DNA from: Sinomicrobium kalidii
Lineage (GTDB): Bacteria > Bacteroidota > Bacteroidia > Flavobacteriales > Flavobacteriaceae
NCBI RefSeq assembly: GCF_021183825.1
Contig: NZ_CP089211.1
Span: forward strand, 3,149,501 to 3,213,500
DNA: 64,000 nt
Direction of reading: 5' to 3'
The translations under genes and the position numbers were made by a program. Positions 8,993 through 17,460 of this stretch are shown here, one piece after another. Under the pieces are notes generated by a model, which was not told where the DNA came from, did not search any database, and saw only the letters and a list, made by a program, of their open reading frames with translations. Position 1 is the stretch's first letter; each line of letters starts with the position of its first letter.

Positions 8993-9053
8993 CAGATTAA
9001 TTGATTTTTCTGAAAGATATGGAAATACTTTTTCTTTTGTTATGCACGCATAG

Positions 9054-9061
9054 CAAAAGTA
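9054..9061 (-). promoter_or_regulatory. Promoter -7 element for the ketoacyl synthase gene
   Basis: The minus strand reads TACTTTTG, matching TAnnTTTG, 61 bases before the ATG at 8992. Confidence 0.45.
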
Positions 9062-9123
9062 CGATGTCCAACAACCGGTTTCATTCAGGAAAAACTGTCA
9101 AAACGGACAGAAAATAAAAATAT

Positions 9124-9152
9124 GGGCCTTCCGAAATAGGGCCGGAAAGCCC
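9124..9152 (-). terminator. Terminator after gcvP
   Basis: GGGC and TTCCG at 9124-9133 pair with CGGAA and GCCC at 9143-9152, with one internal mismatch. On the minus strand the hairpin is followed by ATATTTTTATTTT. It lies 24 bases past the gcvP stop. Confidence 0.6.
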
Positions 9153-9176
9153 TGTAAATGTTATGATTTTTAAATA

Positions 9177-12029
9177 TTATTCTGCTTCTGCATATGCTTC
9201 TATCGGTGCGCATGTACACATTAAATTACGATCGCCATAGGCGTCATCTACCCGCCTTACGGAAGGCCAGAATTTGTTTTCTGCGATGTAACTCAACGGG
9301 TAAGCAGCTTCTTTTCTGGTGTATGGGAAGTGCCACTCGTCCGCGGTAACCATTTCCAGGGTGTGCGGAGCGTTTTTCAACAGATTGTCGGCATCGTCTG
9401 CCGTAACTTTATCGATCTCCTTTCGGATAGCGATCATGGCATCGCAAAAACGGTCGAGTTCTTCCATATTCTCACTCTCCGTGGGCTCTATCATCAATGT
9501 GCCTGCCACGGGGAACGATACGGTAGGGGAATGGAATCCGTAATCCATTAAACGCTTGGCAATATCGGTCACCTCTATACCGTTTTTCTTGAAAGGCCTG
9601 CAATCCACGATCATTTCGTGGGCGGCTCTTCCTCTTTCGCCTGTATAGAGCACATCAAAATGTCCGCTAAGCCTGTTTTTAATATAATTGGCATTAAGAA
9701 TGGCATATTTGGTAGCGTCTGTAAGGCCGTTAACGCCCAGCATTTTAATGTATGCATAAGAAATAAGGCATACGAGGGCGCTACCCCAGGGCGCTGCGGA
9801 AATAGCGGTTATGGCGTTTTCCCCGCCGGTCTTTATTACGGGACTGGACGGTAAGAATTTTACCAGATGTTCTGCCACACAAATGGGGCCTACTCCGGGA
9901 CCGCCGCCACCGTGGGGGATGGAGAAGGTTTTGTGCAGGTTCAGATGGCATACATCGGCCCCGATGGTAGCTGGATTCGTAAGTCCTACCTGGGCATTCA
10001 TGTTGGCGCCGTCCATGTATACCTGTCCGCCGTTGTCATGTGCTATTTTGGTGATCTCTTTTATGGAAGATTCGAATACCCCGTGTGTAGAAGGGTAGGT
10101 AACCATAAGTGCGGCGAGATTGTCTTTGTGCTTTTCAGCCTTTTCGCGAAGGTCGTTAATATCAATATTACCTTTTTCATCGGTTTTGGTGACCACCACT
10201 TTCATTCCGGCCATCACTGCCGAAGCGGGATTGGTACCATGTGCAGAGGCGGGAATAAGACAAATGTTCCTGTTGGTGTTTCCGTTGGCTTCGTGATAGG
10301 CACGAATCACCATAAGTCCGGCAAATTCACCTTGTGCACCGGAGTTGGGTTGCAGGGATGTTCCGGCAAACCCGGTAATAACATTGAGCTGTTGCTCGAG
10401 TTCGCGAAGTACTTCCTGATAGCCTTCTACCTGCTCCACGGGAACAAAAGGATGGATGTTGGCCCATTGTGCCATACTTACGGGAAGCATTTCGGAAGCT
10501 GCGTTCAGCTTCATGGTACAGGACCCGAGGGATATCATGGAGTGGTTGAGCGAAAGGTCTTTTCGTTCGAGTTTCCTGAGATAACGCATCAATGCGGTTT
10601 CGGAATGATAGGCATTGAAGACTTCGTTTTCAAGGAAAGCCGATGTTCGCTGTAACGTTTCCGGTATAACAGTTGTTTTGTCCAGTGCGTTCAGCGTAAC
10701 AGCCTCTTTGCCTGCTGCCTCCGCAAAAATTGCGATGATATCGTTCAGGTCATCTATTGAGGTGGCTTCGTTTATGGCTACAGATATGGTGTTGTTATCA
10801 ATATATAAAAAGTTGATCTCGTTATTCTCTGCGACCTCACGTACCCTGGCGGCATTACCTTTAAGGACCAGTGTGTCAAAATAGGATGCGTTGGTCTGTT
10901 CGTATCCCAGTTGCTGCAATACACGGGAGAGTGTAACAGCCGAATGGTGTACTTTGCTGCCAATGTATTTGAGGCCTTCCGGTCCGTGGTATACGGAGTA
11001 CATTCCGGCCATAACGGCGAGAAGTACCTGTGCAGTACAGATATTGGAAGTGGCCCTGTCTCTTTTGATGTGTTGTTCGCGGGTTTGTAAAGCCATCCGG
11101 AGGGCACGGTTGCCGTTGACATCCTTGGTGACCCCTATAATTCTTCCGGGGACGTTTCTTTTGTATTCTTCCCTGGTGGCAAAATAAGCGGCATGAGGCC
11201 CGCCGTAGCCCATCGGTATGCCGAAGCGCTGCGTGGTACCCACAACCACATCAACCCCTAATTCGCCCGGAGGGGTGAGCATCACAAGGCTGAGAATATC
11301 GGCAGCTACGGCCACCTTGATATTGTTTTCTCCGGCTTTGGAAACAAATTCCCTGTAATCGAATACCTGTCCGTATTTTCCGGGATATTGCAGCATGGTA
11401 CCGAAGAAATCTTCAGTGAAATCGAACGTTTTATGATCGCCGACAACCAGTTCCACACCGAGAGGAACGGCTCTTGTTTTCAGGATGGACAAGGTTTGCG
11501 GCAGAATTTCTTCCGATACAAAAAACCTGACGACCCCTGCTTTTTTCTGCTCCCTGGAACGGAGTTCAAAGAGCATGGCCATGGCTTCGGCTGCAGCCGT
11601 ACCTTCGTCGAGCAGGGAGGCATTGGCAAGCGGCATTCCGGTAAGGTCGCAGATCATGGTCTGGAAATTGAGCAATGCCTCCAGCCTTCCCTGGGAAATT
11701 TCTGCCTGGTAGGGTGTATACGCAGTATACCATCCCGGGCTCTCCAGTACGTTTCTTTTTATTACGGAAGGGGTGAAGGTTTCGTGGTATCCCAGTCCGA
11801 TATATGATTTGAACATCTTGTTCCTGGCAGCGAGTTTCTGGATGTGGTAAAGAAACTCGTTTTCACTCAGGGCTCGTGGGAGATCGAGATCTTTTTTTAA
11901 ACGGATATCGTCCGGAATGGTTTCGTATATTAACTGATCGAGGCTTTCCACTCCGATGACATTCAGCATTTTATCGAGGTTTCCCTCTCTCGGGCCAATG
12001 TGGCGTACTGCAAAGGAATCTGTTCTCAT
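9177..12029 (-). CDS. gcvP: Glycine dehydrogenase (aminomethyl-transferring), P protein
   Basis: A 950-residue single-chain P protein of the glycine cleavage system. It decarboxylates glycine on PLP and passes the aminomethyl group to lipoyl-H protein. Both homologous halves are present. The PLP lysine sits in [18 protein letters not shown] near residue 700. The N-terminal half starts with the usual FAVRHIGP motif and carries the [15 protein letters not shown] segment. The length is normal for the undivided form. The T and H protein genes are not in the window. A TATTTTTG element lies 45 bases upstream, and a terminator follows the stop. Confidence 0.97.
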   Translation of the reverse strand: MRTDSFAVRHIGPREGNLDKMLNVIGVESLDQLIYETIPDDIRLKKDLDLPRALSENEFLYHIQKLAARNKMFKSYIGLGYHETFTPSVIKRNVLESPGWYTAYTPYQAEISQGRLEALLNFQTMICDLTGMPLANASLLDEGTAAAEAMAMLFELRSREQKKAGVVRFFVSEEILPQTLSILKTRAVPLGVELVVGDHKTFDFTEDFFGTMLQYPGKYGQVFDYREFVSKAGENNIKVAVAADILSLVMLTPPGELGVDVVVGTTQRFGIPMGYGGPHAAYFATREEYKRNVPGRIIGVTKDVNGNRALRMALQTREQHIKRDRATSNICTAQVLLAVMAGMYSVYHGPEGLKYIGSKVHHSAVTLSRVLQQLGYEQTNASYFDTLVLKGNAARVREVAENNEINFLYIDNNTISVAINEATSIDDLNDIIAIFAEAAGKEAVTLNALDKTTVIPETLQRTSAFLENEVFNAYHSETALMRYLRKLERKDLSLNHSMISLGSCTMKLNAASEMLPVSMAQWANIHPFVPVEQVEGYQEVLRELEQQLNVITGFAGTSLQPNSGAQGEFAGLMVIRAYHEANGNTNRNICLIPASAHGTNPASAVMAGMKVVVTKTDEKGNIDINDLREKAEKHKDNLAALMVTYPSTHGVFESSIKEITKIAHDNGGQVYMDGANMNAQVGLTNPATIGADVCHLNLHKTFSIPHGGGGPGVGPICVAEHLVKFLPSSPVIKTGGENAITAISAAPWGSALVCLISYAYIKMLGVNGLTDATKYAILNANYIKNRLSGHFDVLYTGERGRAAHEMIVDCRPFKKNGIEVTDIAKRLMDYGFHSPTVSFPVAGTLMIEPTESENMEELDRFCDAMIAIRKEIDKVTADDADNLLKNAPHTLEMVTADEWHFPYTRKEAAYPLSYIAENKFWPSVRRVDDAYGDRNLMCTCAPIEAYAEAE

Positions 12030-12073
12030 TCTTTAAAATTAAATGTATGCGTAAATTAGTTGTGTTTGCGGCG

Positions 12074-12081
12074 CAAAAATA
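12074..12081 (-). promoter_or_regulatory. Promoter -7 element for gcvP
   Basis: The minus strand reads TATTTTTG, an exact TAnnTTTG match, 45 bases before the gcvP ATG in the divergent spacer shared with the UbiA-like gene. Confidence 0.45.
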
Positions 12082-12180
12082 CATATTATATTTATTAAAA
12101 ATAACGTTTTCGCCGTTCTTGTACACAAAGTTTTTAACGTGTTTATGCCCTGTGAATCCGGGCAATATGTTGCCGGGTGG

Positions 12181-12210
12181 TTGAGGTGTGCTGTCTATTC
12201 TTTATTTTTG
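12181..12210 (+). promoter_or_regulatory. Promoter of the UbiA-like gene (TTG, 19 bases, TATTTTTG)
   Basis: TTG at 12181-12183 and TATTTTTG at 12203-12210 are separated by 19 bases, the full Bacteroidota sigma-factor pattern. The ATG at 12215 is only 5 bases past the -7 element, so the transcript would start at or very near the start codon. Confidence 0.6.
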
Positions 12211-12214
12211 TCTG

Positions 12215-13063
12215 ATGAACCTGTTAACACGATTGTTTAATTTCTATATTGAAGCAAGTGTGCATGTCGCCCTGGCCGTTTATTCAATGACGGTCATTAC
12301 CTTGCTGAATTTTGATATCCCGTATGATGAAAATGTTTGCTATGCCGTTTTTTACGGAACTATCGTAGGGTATAATTTTATCAAATACGGCAGTGAGGCC
12401 AGGCGGTTTTATATTGTTAAGACAAGGCATATAAAAAGTATACAATATTTTAGCTTTATCTGCTTTGCCCTGTGTGTGTATTACTTGTTTCACCTGACGG
12501 CCCCTGCACTGATGTTACTGGGAGGGCTGATTGTGCTGTCTTTTTTTTACGCAGTGCCGCTTTACACTTCCGTAAGGAATATCCGGAATTCACCGGGAAT
12601 AAAGATTTTTATTGTGGCCCTGGTGTGGAGTGGAGTTACGGTACTGTTACCCCTGGTGGATAATTATGAAGTGCTCATTTCCGGGAAAGGTTTTGCCCTG
12701 GATGCTGGTATAGAGTGGTTACAGCGTTGCCTTTTTATTGTAGTGTTGACAATTCCCTTTGAGATACGGGATATGACCGTCGATGACCTTTCCCTGGGGA
12801 CCATTCCCCAGAAAGTGGGTGTTAAACGTGCAAAATCGCTGGGTATTTTCCTGCTGTGCCTTGTCCTGGTGCTTGAACTGCTGAAGCGGAATAGTTTGTG
12901 GCAGGACGCGGTATCCATGTTCATAATATTGGTCCTGACAATGCTTGCGCTGGTATTTTCCAGGGAGAAACAGAACAAATATTACTGTAGTTTCCTGGTG
13001 GAAGGCATACCTGTTCTATGGGGAGTATTGTTGCTGATATTGAAAGGGTTTGAGATAAATTAG
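12215..13063 (+). CDS. UbiA-like integral membrane prenyltransferase homologue
   Basis: A 282-residue polytopic membrane protein with about eight hydrophobic segments. The segment IPFEIRDMTVDDLSLGTIPQKVG resembles the second Asp-rich motif of UbiA prenyltransferases (D..D..G..T.P). The first motif (NDxxD type) is not recognisable: the corresponding region reads NFIKYGSEARRF. The protein may thus be a diverged or inactive member, or use a different substrate. The ATG at 12215 is chosen because a GTG at 12188 lies inside the promoter pattern. It is divergent from gcvP, with the rhodanese gene 31 bases downstream on the same strand. Confidence 0.6.
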   Translation: MNLLTRLFNFYIEASVHVALAVYSMTVITLLNFDIPYDENVCYAVFYGTIVGYNFIKYGSEARRFYIVKTRHIKSIQYFSFICFALCVYYLFHLTAPALMLLGGLIVLSFFYAVPLYTSVRNIRNSPGIKIFIVALVWSGVTVLLPLVDNYEVLISGKGFALDAGIEWLQRCLFIVVLTIPFEIRDMTVDDLSLGTIPQKVGVKRAKSLGIFLLCLVLVLELLKRNSLWQDAVSMFIILVLTMLALVFSREKQNKYYCSFLVEGIPVLWGVLLLILKGFEIN

Positions 13064-13094
13064 TTAATTTTAGATGCATTTAAAATCTTGAAAA

Positions 13095-13469
13095 ATGAAA
13101 TATTTGCTGCTAATCTTTTGCTGCCTGTTCGGTTTTAGTGCCCGGGGACAGGTGAGGGAAGTGGACATTACCACGATGAGTAAAAAAGACCTGCCCGGTA
13201 AATTTTTGGTGGATGTTCGAACACCTGAAGAGTTTGCCGAGGGGCATATCCAAGGGGCTTTGAACCTGGATTATTCGGCTTCCGGTTTTGTGGGGCAGTG
13301 GAAAGGTATAGACCGGGAAACGCCTGTTTACCTGTATTGCAGAACGGGTAAACGGAGTGCCAAAGCTTCTGAAATACTGGATTCACTCGGATTTGAAAAG
13401 ATATACAATCTGAAAGGCGGATATCTTGCCTGGGACAAAGCACAAAAAAAGAAAGCACGAAACAAGTAA
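13095..13469 (+). CDS. Exported rhodanese-like sulfurtransferase
   Basis: A 124-residue protein with a signal peptide (about residues 1-18, ending FSARGQ) and one rhodanese domain. The active-site loop C-R-T-G-K-R-S carries the catalytic cysteine in YLYCRTGKRSAKA. The domain also has VDVRTPEEFAEGHIQGALN and the C-terminal LKGGYLAW motif. Single-domain exported rhodaneses are thought to handle sulfane sulfur in the periplasm. The partner is unknown. It is probably co-transcribed with the UbiA-like gene and is followed by a strong terminator. Confidence 0.85.
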   Translation: MKYLLLIFCCLFGFSARGQVREVDITTMSKKDLPGKFLVDVRTPEEFAEGHIQGALNLDYSASGFVGQWKGIDRETPVYLYCRTGKRSAKASEILDSLGFEKIYNLKGGYLAWDKAQKKKARNK

Positions 13470-13514
13470 AAAACGGACACCGAAATGCAGCAATTTCAAT
13501 GGTGTCCGTTTTTT
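13468..13514. terminator. Bidirectional terminator between rhodanese and M3 peptidase genes
   Basis: AAAAAACGGACACC at 13468-13481 pairs with GGTGTCCGTTTTTT at 13501-13514. A T-run follows on both strands, serving the convergent genes on either side. Confidence 0.8.
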
Positions 13515-13528
13515 AAAGGTGATTCGGT

Positions 13529-15568
13529 TCAGGAGACCTTTTCCAGTAAACCGGCTCTCCGGAGCAGGGCATCCGGTTTGGGTTCCTGTCCCCTGAAACG
13601 CTTATAAAGGATCATGGGGTTTTCCGTTCCGCCTTTGGAAAGGACGTTGTCTTTGAATTTGTTTGCAACTTCTTTATTAAAAATCCCCTTTTCCTTAAAA
13701 AGTTCAAAGGCGTCGGCATCGAGTACTTCTGCCCATTTGTAACTGTAATATCCGGAAGAATATCCGCCCTGGAATATGTGGGAGAAAGCGGTACTCATAC
13801 AGGTTTCCGGTGTTTCCGGGTAAAGACTGGTCACGGCGAAGGTTTTCATTTCATTTTCTTTTACATCGGTGATCGATGTGGGGTCTACGCCGTGCCAGCT
13901 CATGTCCAGCAGGCCGAAACTCAGTTGTCGTAAAGTTTGTATGCCTTCCATAAAGCTGGACGAATCTTTGATTTTCTGTATGAATTCCATAGGAAGGTCT
14001 TCCCCGGTTTCGTAGTGTTTGGCAAAGAGTTGCAAAGCTTCTTTTTCATAACACCAGTTTTCGAGGACCTGGCTGGGGAGCTCTACAAAATCCCAGTATA
14101 CGCTGGTACCGCTCAGGGAAGGGTAGGTGGTATTGGCCAGCATACCGTGAAGGGCGTGTCCGAATTCATGGAACAGTGTGGTCACCTCGTTAAAAGTAAG
14201 GAGTGAAGGCCTGGTTTTTGTGGGTTTCGTAAAATTACACACGATGGAGATGTGCGGGCGTTCGTTCACCCCGTTTTTAATGTATTGTGATTTGTAAGGG
14301 GTCATCCACGCCCCGTTACGTTTGCCGGGCCGGGGGAAAAAGTCGCCGTAGAAAAGGGCAACAAGCTTACCTTCGTTATCGGTCACTTTATAGGTTTTGA
14401 CTTCTTCATGGTATTTGTCGATATCGTGAACTTCTTCAAAATTGAGGTCATAAAGCCTGTTGGCGACGGTAAATGCCCCGTTGATTACATTTTCCAGCTT
14501 GAAATATGGCTTTAGCTTTTCGTCGTCGAGATCAAAAAGCTTTTGTTTGAGTTTTTCAGTGTAATAGGCGCCGTCCCATTTTTGTAACTGGTCTATGCCG
14601 TCCTGTTCACGGGCAAATTCCTGTAGTTGTTCAAATTCCTTTTGAGCCGCGGGTTTTGCTTTTTCGAGGAGTTCATTGAGAAAATCGTTTACCTTTTGAG
14701 GGGTTTCGGCCATGCGTTCTTCCAGGACGAAATGCGCGTGGGTTTTATAACCGAGGAGATTAGCCCTTTCGAAACGAAGCCGGGCAATTTTCAGTACAAT
14801 GTCCCGGTTGTCCAGGTCATCGCCATGAAAGGCCTTGCTTCCTGAGGCCAGTAACATTTTTTTACGAAGCTCGCGATTGTCCGCATAGGTCATGAAGGGG
14901 AGAAAACTGGGGTAATCGAGTGTGAACAGCCAGCCTTCCCTGTCTTTACTTTCCGCAAGGTTTCTGGCTGCTTCGATTGCTCCTTCCGGAAGCCCGGAAA
15001 TATCTTTTTCATCGGTGAGGTGCAGTTCGAACTTGTTGGTTTCCGCAAGGACGTTTTCCCCGAATTTAAGGCTCAGAGAGGAGAGCTGCTTGTCAATGTC
15101 CCGGAGTTGTTTTTGCTTTTCTTCGGGAAGTGCGGCACCGTTTCGTGCAAAACTTTTATAGCGCTTTTCAAGCAGTGTCTGTTGTTCAGTATTGAGATCA
15201 AGATTTTCCCTTTGGTGGTAAACGGTTTCTATGCGTTTAAAGAGTTCCTTGTTGAGGCGTATGTCATTCCCGAATTCCGCCAGCAGGGGGGAAACCTCCC
15301 GGGCGAGTTTCTGGATTTCCTCGTTGGTCTCGGCACTGTTGAGGTTAAAGAACATGCTGGTAATCCTGTCGAGGAACTCACCGGCATAGTCCATGGCCGC
15401 GATGGTGTTCTCAAAAGTCGGTGCTTCAGTGTTGGAAGTGATCCGGTCGACTTCATTTTTGGCATTTTCGATTTCATTTTTAATAAGCGGTAAGTAATCT
15501 CCGGGGTTTATTTTGCTAAAGGGAGCAAAGCCGTAGGGAGTATTGAATAATTCTTTGGTGCTGTGCAT
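13529..15568 (-). CDS. M3 family oligopeptidase / peptidyl-dipeptidase
   Basis: A 679-residue zinc metallopeptidase of the Dcp/oligopeptidase A group, which degrades short peptides. The zinc motif HEFGHALHGML lies near residue 465, and the downstream SSFMEGIQTLRQL region and the C-terminal GYYSYKWAEVLDADAF segment match the M3 family. No signal peptide is seen with the start I chose, which suggests a cytoplasmic enzyme. The frame stays open for 38 more codons upstream (to 15682). That part coincides with a heptad repeat array and lacks family similarity, so I start at the ATG at 15568 (MHSTKELFNTPYGF). Confidence 0.9.
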   Translation of the reverse strand: MHSTKELFNTPYGFAPFSKINPGDYLPLIKNEIENAKNEVDRITSNTEAPTFENTIAAMDYAGEFLDRITSMFFNLNSAETNEEIQKLAREVSPLLAEFGNDIRLNKELFKRIETVYHQRENLDLNTEQQTLLEKRYKSFARNGAALPEEKQKQLRDIDKQLSSLSLKFGENVLAETNKFELHLTDEKDISGLPEGAIEAARNLAESKDREGWLFTLDYPSFLPFMTYADNRELRKKMLLASGSKAFHGDDLDNRDIVLKIARLRFERANLLGYKTHAHFVLEERMAETPQKVNDFLNELLEKAKPAAQKEFEQLQEFAREQDGIDQLQKWDGAYYTEKLKQKLFDLDDEKLKPYFKLENVINGAFTVANRLYDLNFEEVHDIDKYHEEVKTYKVTDNEGKLVALFYGDFFPRPGKRNGAWMTPYKSQYIKNGVNERPHISIVCNFTKPTKTRPSLLTFNEVTTLFHEFGHALHGMLANTTYPSLSGTSVYWDFVELPSQVLENWCYEKEALQLFAKHYETGEDLPMEFIQKIKDSSSFMEGIQTLRQLSFGLLDMSWHGVDPTSITDVKENEMKTFAVTSLYPETPETCMSTAFSHIFQGGYSSGYYSYKWAEVLDADAFELFKEKGIFNKEVANKFKDNVLSKGGTENPMILYKRFRGQEPKPDALLRRAGLLEKVS

Positions 15569-15644
15569 AAATACTTGTTTTTGCGATCTACGAATATAGG
15601 GTATAAGGGTGAGAAGAAAAAGCGGTAAATGGGCGGGATCAGAT

Positions 15645-15686
15645 TTTGGATGTGAGATATGAGAAGTAAGACAGCAGAACATAGGG
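15645..15686. repeat. Heptad-period array
   Basis: Consecutive 7-base units TTTGGAT, GTGAGAT, ATGAGAA, GTAAGAC, AGCAGAA, CATAGGG share a central NNNAGAN pattern. It lies upstream of the M3 peptidase start. It resembles the arrays upstream of argS. Confidence 0.45.
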
Positions 15687-15938
15687 AGTAAGACCTGCGA
15701 TCTATGAAAGTTACTGGTCTTTTTATTTTTTTGTAAATAAGACAGACAGGAAACCCGAAATGATCCCGGGTTTACGATGTATCAGTCTCGCGTGCAACCT
15801 TGCAACTTTCAACCCAAAAACATTCGTGTATTGGTGGTGAAACAAAACCGGAAACTTACAACAAGCTAAAAGCTCCACATTTGATCCTGATCCGTTTAAG
15901 ATTCTCCCTGTTGTCCGTGTAATAGTGAAGGAAACAAA

Positions 15939-15968
15939 AAGGAGCTGCCCTTAAAAGGGCAACTCCTT
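15939..15968 (-). terminator. Intrinsic terminator on the minus strand
   Basis: AAGGAGCTGCCCTT at 15939-15952 pairs with AAGGGCAACTCCTT at 15955-15968, with a single mismatch. The minus strand continues as TTTTTGTTT. The loop is very short. Confidence 0.6.
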
Positions 15969-16046
15969 GGAATTACTGTGCTTATTAAATTAACATTTAC
16001 ATGTTAAACTACCCCAAAAATAAACAACAGTAAAAGTCTAAACCAA
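15939..16046 (-). ncRNA. Candidate small RNA unit (promoter to terminator, about 70-75 bases)
   Basis: On the minus strand, TTG (16046-16044) and TATTTTTG (16022-16015) are spaced by 21 bases. They are followed about 45-50 bases later by a strong hairpin (AAGGAG.TGCCCTT / AAGGGCA.CTCCTT, 15939-15968) and TTTTTGTTT. There is no reading frame beyond 13 codons in between. This could be a short independent transcript, or a leader ending in an attenuator ahead of the M3 peptidase gene. Confidence 0.28.
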
Positions 16047-16556
16047 CCATGAATCTTAAAACAACTAACTAATCTAAAACTATACAGTATCAAGTGTATT
16101 GTTTATATTTGTCATTCTTCCCTTACGGTGTCAAAGAATTACAGTTCAAATATCCAACATGTTTCCTTTTTCGGGATTTTGGAAATTATTTCATTTGAAA
16201 AAATCGATAAAGTGTGCGATTTTATCGATAAAATGCATTTTTTTTGGTGTAAAGAGTGGTAGTACTGATAGGAGATGTATCTCTGTTTAGAGGATAGTAT
16301 AGAAGGATAAAGAGGGGATTTATATTGTATGCGAGATCTTTATTGGTACTGCTATAATTCTATAGCCACACCAAAGCATTAATCTGTAATATAATTGGGC
16401 AAAATTACTGAGGGGAGAAAACCCACTTCCGCGGATGGAAAATAGAATAAGGGGCTTTGTAATGAGAAAGTTTTTGGTTAAACCCTTTTTCTGATGTATG
16501 GCACGGTAGCGGGTTGTATTGTCTAAAATTTTAGGGGGCGAATACTACAAATATAC

Positions 16557-16590
16557 AGACGGCAAATTTTTAACTTTAAGGGTGCCGTCT
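16557..16590 (-). terminator. Stem-loop after the 54-residue peptide gene
   Basis: AGACGGCA at 16557-16564 pairs with TGCCGTCT at 16583-16590, starting 10 bases past the stop of the peptide gene. The following minus-strand bases (GTATATTTG) are only weakly T-rich, so termination may be inefficient. Confidence 0.4.
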
Positions 16591-16599
16591 ACCGTGTAT

Positions 16600-16764
16600 T
16601 TACGGTTTGTAGCACATTAAGGTGTCGTAATCGCAATAAGTGCCGTTTGGACAGGAATATGAACCGTCGGATTCCAGCTTGCAGGCATAGCCCCCACGGA
16701 TGAGTCCCTGTTCTTTTTTACTCAGTTTTTTTGCGCCGTCTAAGTTTAGAATGCTTTTTAACAT
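16600..16764 (-). CDS. Double-glycine-leader, four-cysteine peptide precursor (54 residues)
   Basis: A 54-residue peptide with leader MLKSILNLDGAKKLSKKE... ending in RGG. The predicted core of 29 residues is YACKLESDGSYSC... ending CYKP, with cysteines at core positions 3, 13, 19 and 26. The SILNL...LSKKEQ...GG pattern is that of Bacteroidota bacteriocin-like precursors whose leader is removed by a C39-type ABC transporter. No such transporter or modifying enzyme is in the window. It is homologous in its leader to the gene at 17033-17209 and has a matching upstream block. It could be a bacteriocin, a signal peptide or a secreted disulfide peptide. Confidence 0.68.
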   Translation of the reverse strand: MLKSILNLDGAKKLSKKEQGLIRGGYACKLESDGSYSCPNGTYCDYDTLMCYKP

Positions 16765-16787
16765 GATTAAGAATTTGGATTAATATT

Positions 16788-16856
16788 TATCCCTGAACAT
16801 TTAGAGACACTCAGGGGTTTGTGTCTGTTTTGTATAGCTACACCCTTTGTAGTTTA
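16788..16856 (-). promoter_or_regulatory. Conserved upstream block of the 54-residue peptide gene
   Basis: The minus strand reads AAACTACAA...TATACAAAACAGACACA...CCTGAGTGTCTCTAAATG TTCAGG, ending about 24 bases before the ATG. The same elements in the same order precede the second peptide gene. CCTGA...TCAGG and AGACAC...GTGTCT form overlapping dyads. Confidence 0.5.
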
Positions 16857-16983
16857 AATTGAAGATATTGCAATTCCTGTGTTTTTATGTACAGGAAATG
16901 AAATATATTAGAAAAGTAGTGTTCTTGTAAGAATAAAAAGTAAAGTTTTTATACTAAATGATATTAGAATAAGAAGATTAAAG

Positions 16984-17020
16984 CAGAGAAGTTATAGGGG
17001 GATGTGAAAAAACTTCTCTG
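16984..17020 (-). terminator. Terminator after the 58-residue peptide gene
   Basis: CAGAGAAGTT at 16984-16993 pairs perfectly with AACTTCTCTG at 17011-17020. On the minus strand this is followed by CTTTAATCTTCTT. It begins 12 bases past the peptide gene's stop. Confidence 0.5.
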
Positions 17021-17032
17021 TCTTACCCGGAA

Positions 17033-17209
17033 CTATTTGCCAAATACATTGCAATCGGGTTCGCAAGACCATTGACCGGTTTCCGGATGACGGCATGGCA
17101 CGTAGCCATCATATTCATCACACTTTGGGGCATTTCCGCCCTTAATGGTTATTTGTTGTTGTTTGGGGAGTTTTGTTACACCGTTTAAATTTAGAATTGA
17201 CTTTAACAT
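17033..17209 (-). CDS. Double-glycine-leader, four-cysteine peptide precursor (58 residues)
   Basis: A 58-residue peptide beginning MLKSILNLNGVTKLPKQQ, with a processing site after IKGG. The core of 33 residues has cysteines at positions 5, 14, 24 and 28 (KCDEY, VPCRH, SCEPDC) and is acidic and aromatic. The start at 17209 aligns exactly with that of the 54-residue paralogue; the frame is open 15 codons further upstream, into the conserved promoter block, which argues against a longer protein. The leader is conserved and the core divergent between the two genes, as expected of secreted peptides under diversifying selection. Function is unknown. A bacteriocin or communication peptide is the most likely class. 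Confidence 0.7.
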   Translation of the reverse strand: MLKSILNLNGVTKLPKQQQITIKGGNAPKCDEYDGYVPCRHPETGQWSCEPDCNVFGK

Positions 17210-17228
17210 TAGTAACGTTTTAAAATTA

Positions 17229-17279
17229 ATACTTATCTGAACATTTAGAGACACTCAGGACATGTGTCTATATTGTAGT
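17229..17279 (-). promoter_or_regulatory. Conserved upstream block of the 58-residue peptide gene
   Basis: The minus strand reads AAACTACAATATAGACACATG, then CCTGAGTGTCTCTAAATG TTCAG, ending about 20 bases before the ATG. It matches the block at 16788-16856 apart from short insertions in that copy. No perfect TAnnTTTG is present in either. Confidence 0.5.
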
Positions 17280-17403
17280 TTGAGATGAAAAATCTGATCA
17301 TAAGCAAATTAGTGAAAAAAAATGAGGTGATTGATGTTTTTGGTATGGTTTAACATTTAAAATCTATAAACATGAAAATAAGAAGTCTAAGTGGCTTATA
17401 AAA

Positions 17404-17437
17404 AAATCGCCCAGGAACTCGAGTCCCTGGGCGATTT
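17404..17437. terminator. Bidirectional terminator after susD
   Basis: AAATCGCCCAGG at 17404-17415 pairs with CCTGGGCGATTT at 17426-17437 around a 10-base loop. A-runs on the left and T-runs on the right give a T-tract on both strands. It closes the susC-susD operon. Confidence 0.8.
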
Positions 17438-17460
17438 AGTTTTTTGATTTGAGAAAAGAC

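Larger units (their letters stand above)
15569..16599. other. Gene-poor spacer of about 1 kb
   Basis: I find no convincing protein gene here. The stretch holds a heptad-period array (15645-15686), a small hairpin at 15751-15773 (AAACCCG/CGGGTTT) and a minus-strand terminator with a possible promoter just before it (15939-16046). It also holds a 9-base inverted repeat ATCGATAAA/TTTATCGAT at 16203-16229 and a TATATTTG at 16104-16111 on the plus strand. The composition is AT-rich. Confidence 0.6.

Noticed and set aside
9867..10655. Long plus-strand open frame opposite gcvP (262 codons)
   Set aside because: It is the antisense shadow of a strongly conserved gene and has no domain pattern of its own.
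15569..15682. N-terminal extension of the M3 peptidase by 38 residues
   Set aside because: The extension is encoded by the heptad array and does not resemble an export signal or the M3 N-terminus.
15987..16003. TTAACAT/ATGTTAA dyad as operator or IS end
   Set aside because: The dyad is short, AT-rich and isolated; no second copy or target duplication was found.
16099..16290. Plus-strand frame of up to 63 codons with a TATATTTG nearby
   Set aside because: The translation (rich in Phe, Lys, Ile, no leader or GG site) looks like translated AT-rich spacer. No terminator or homologous context supports it.
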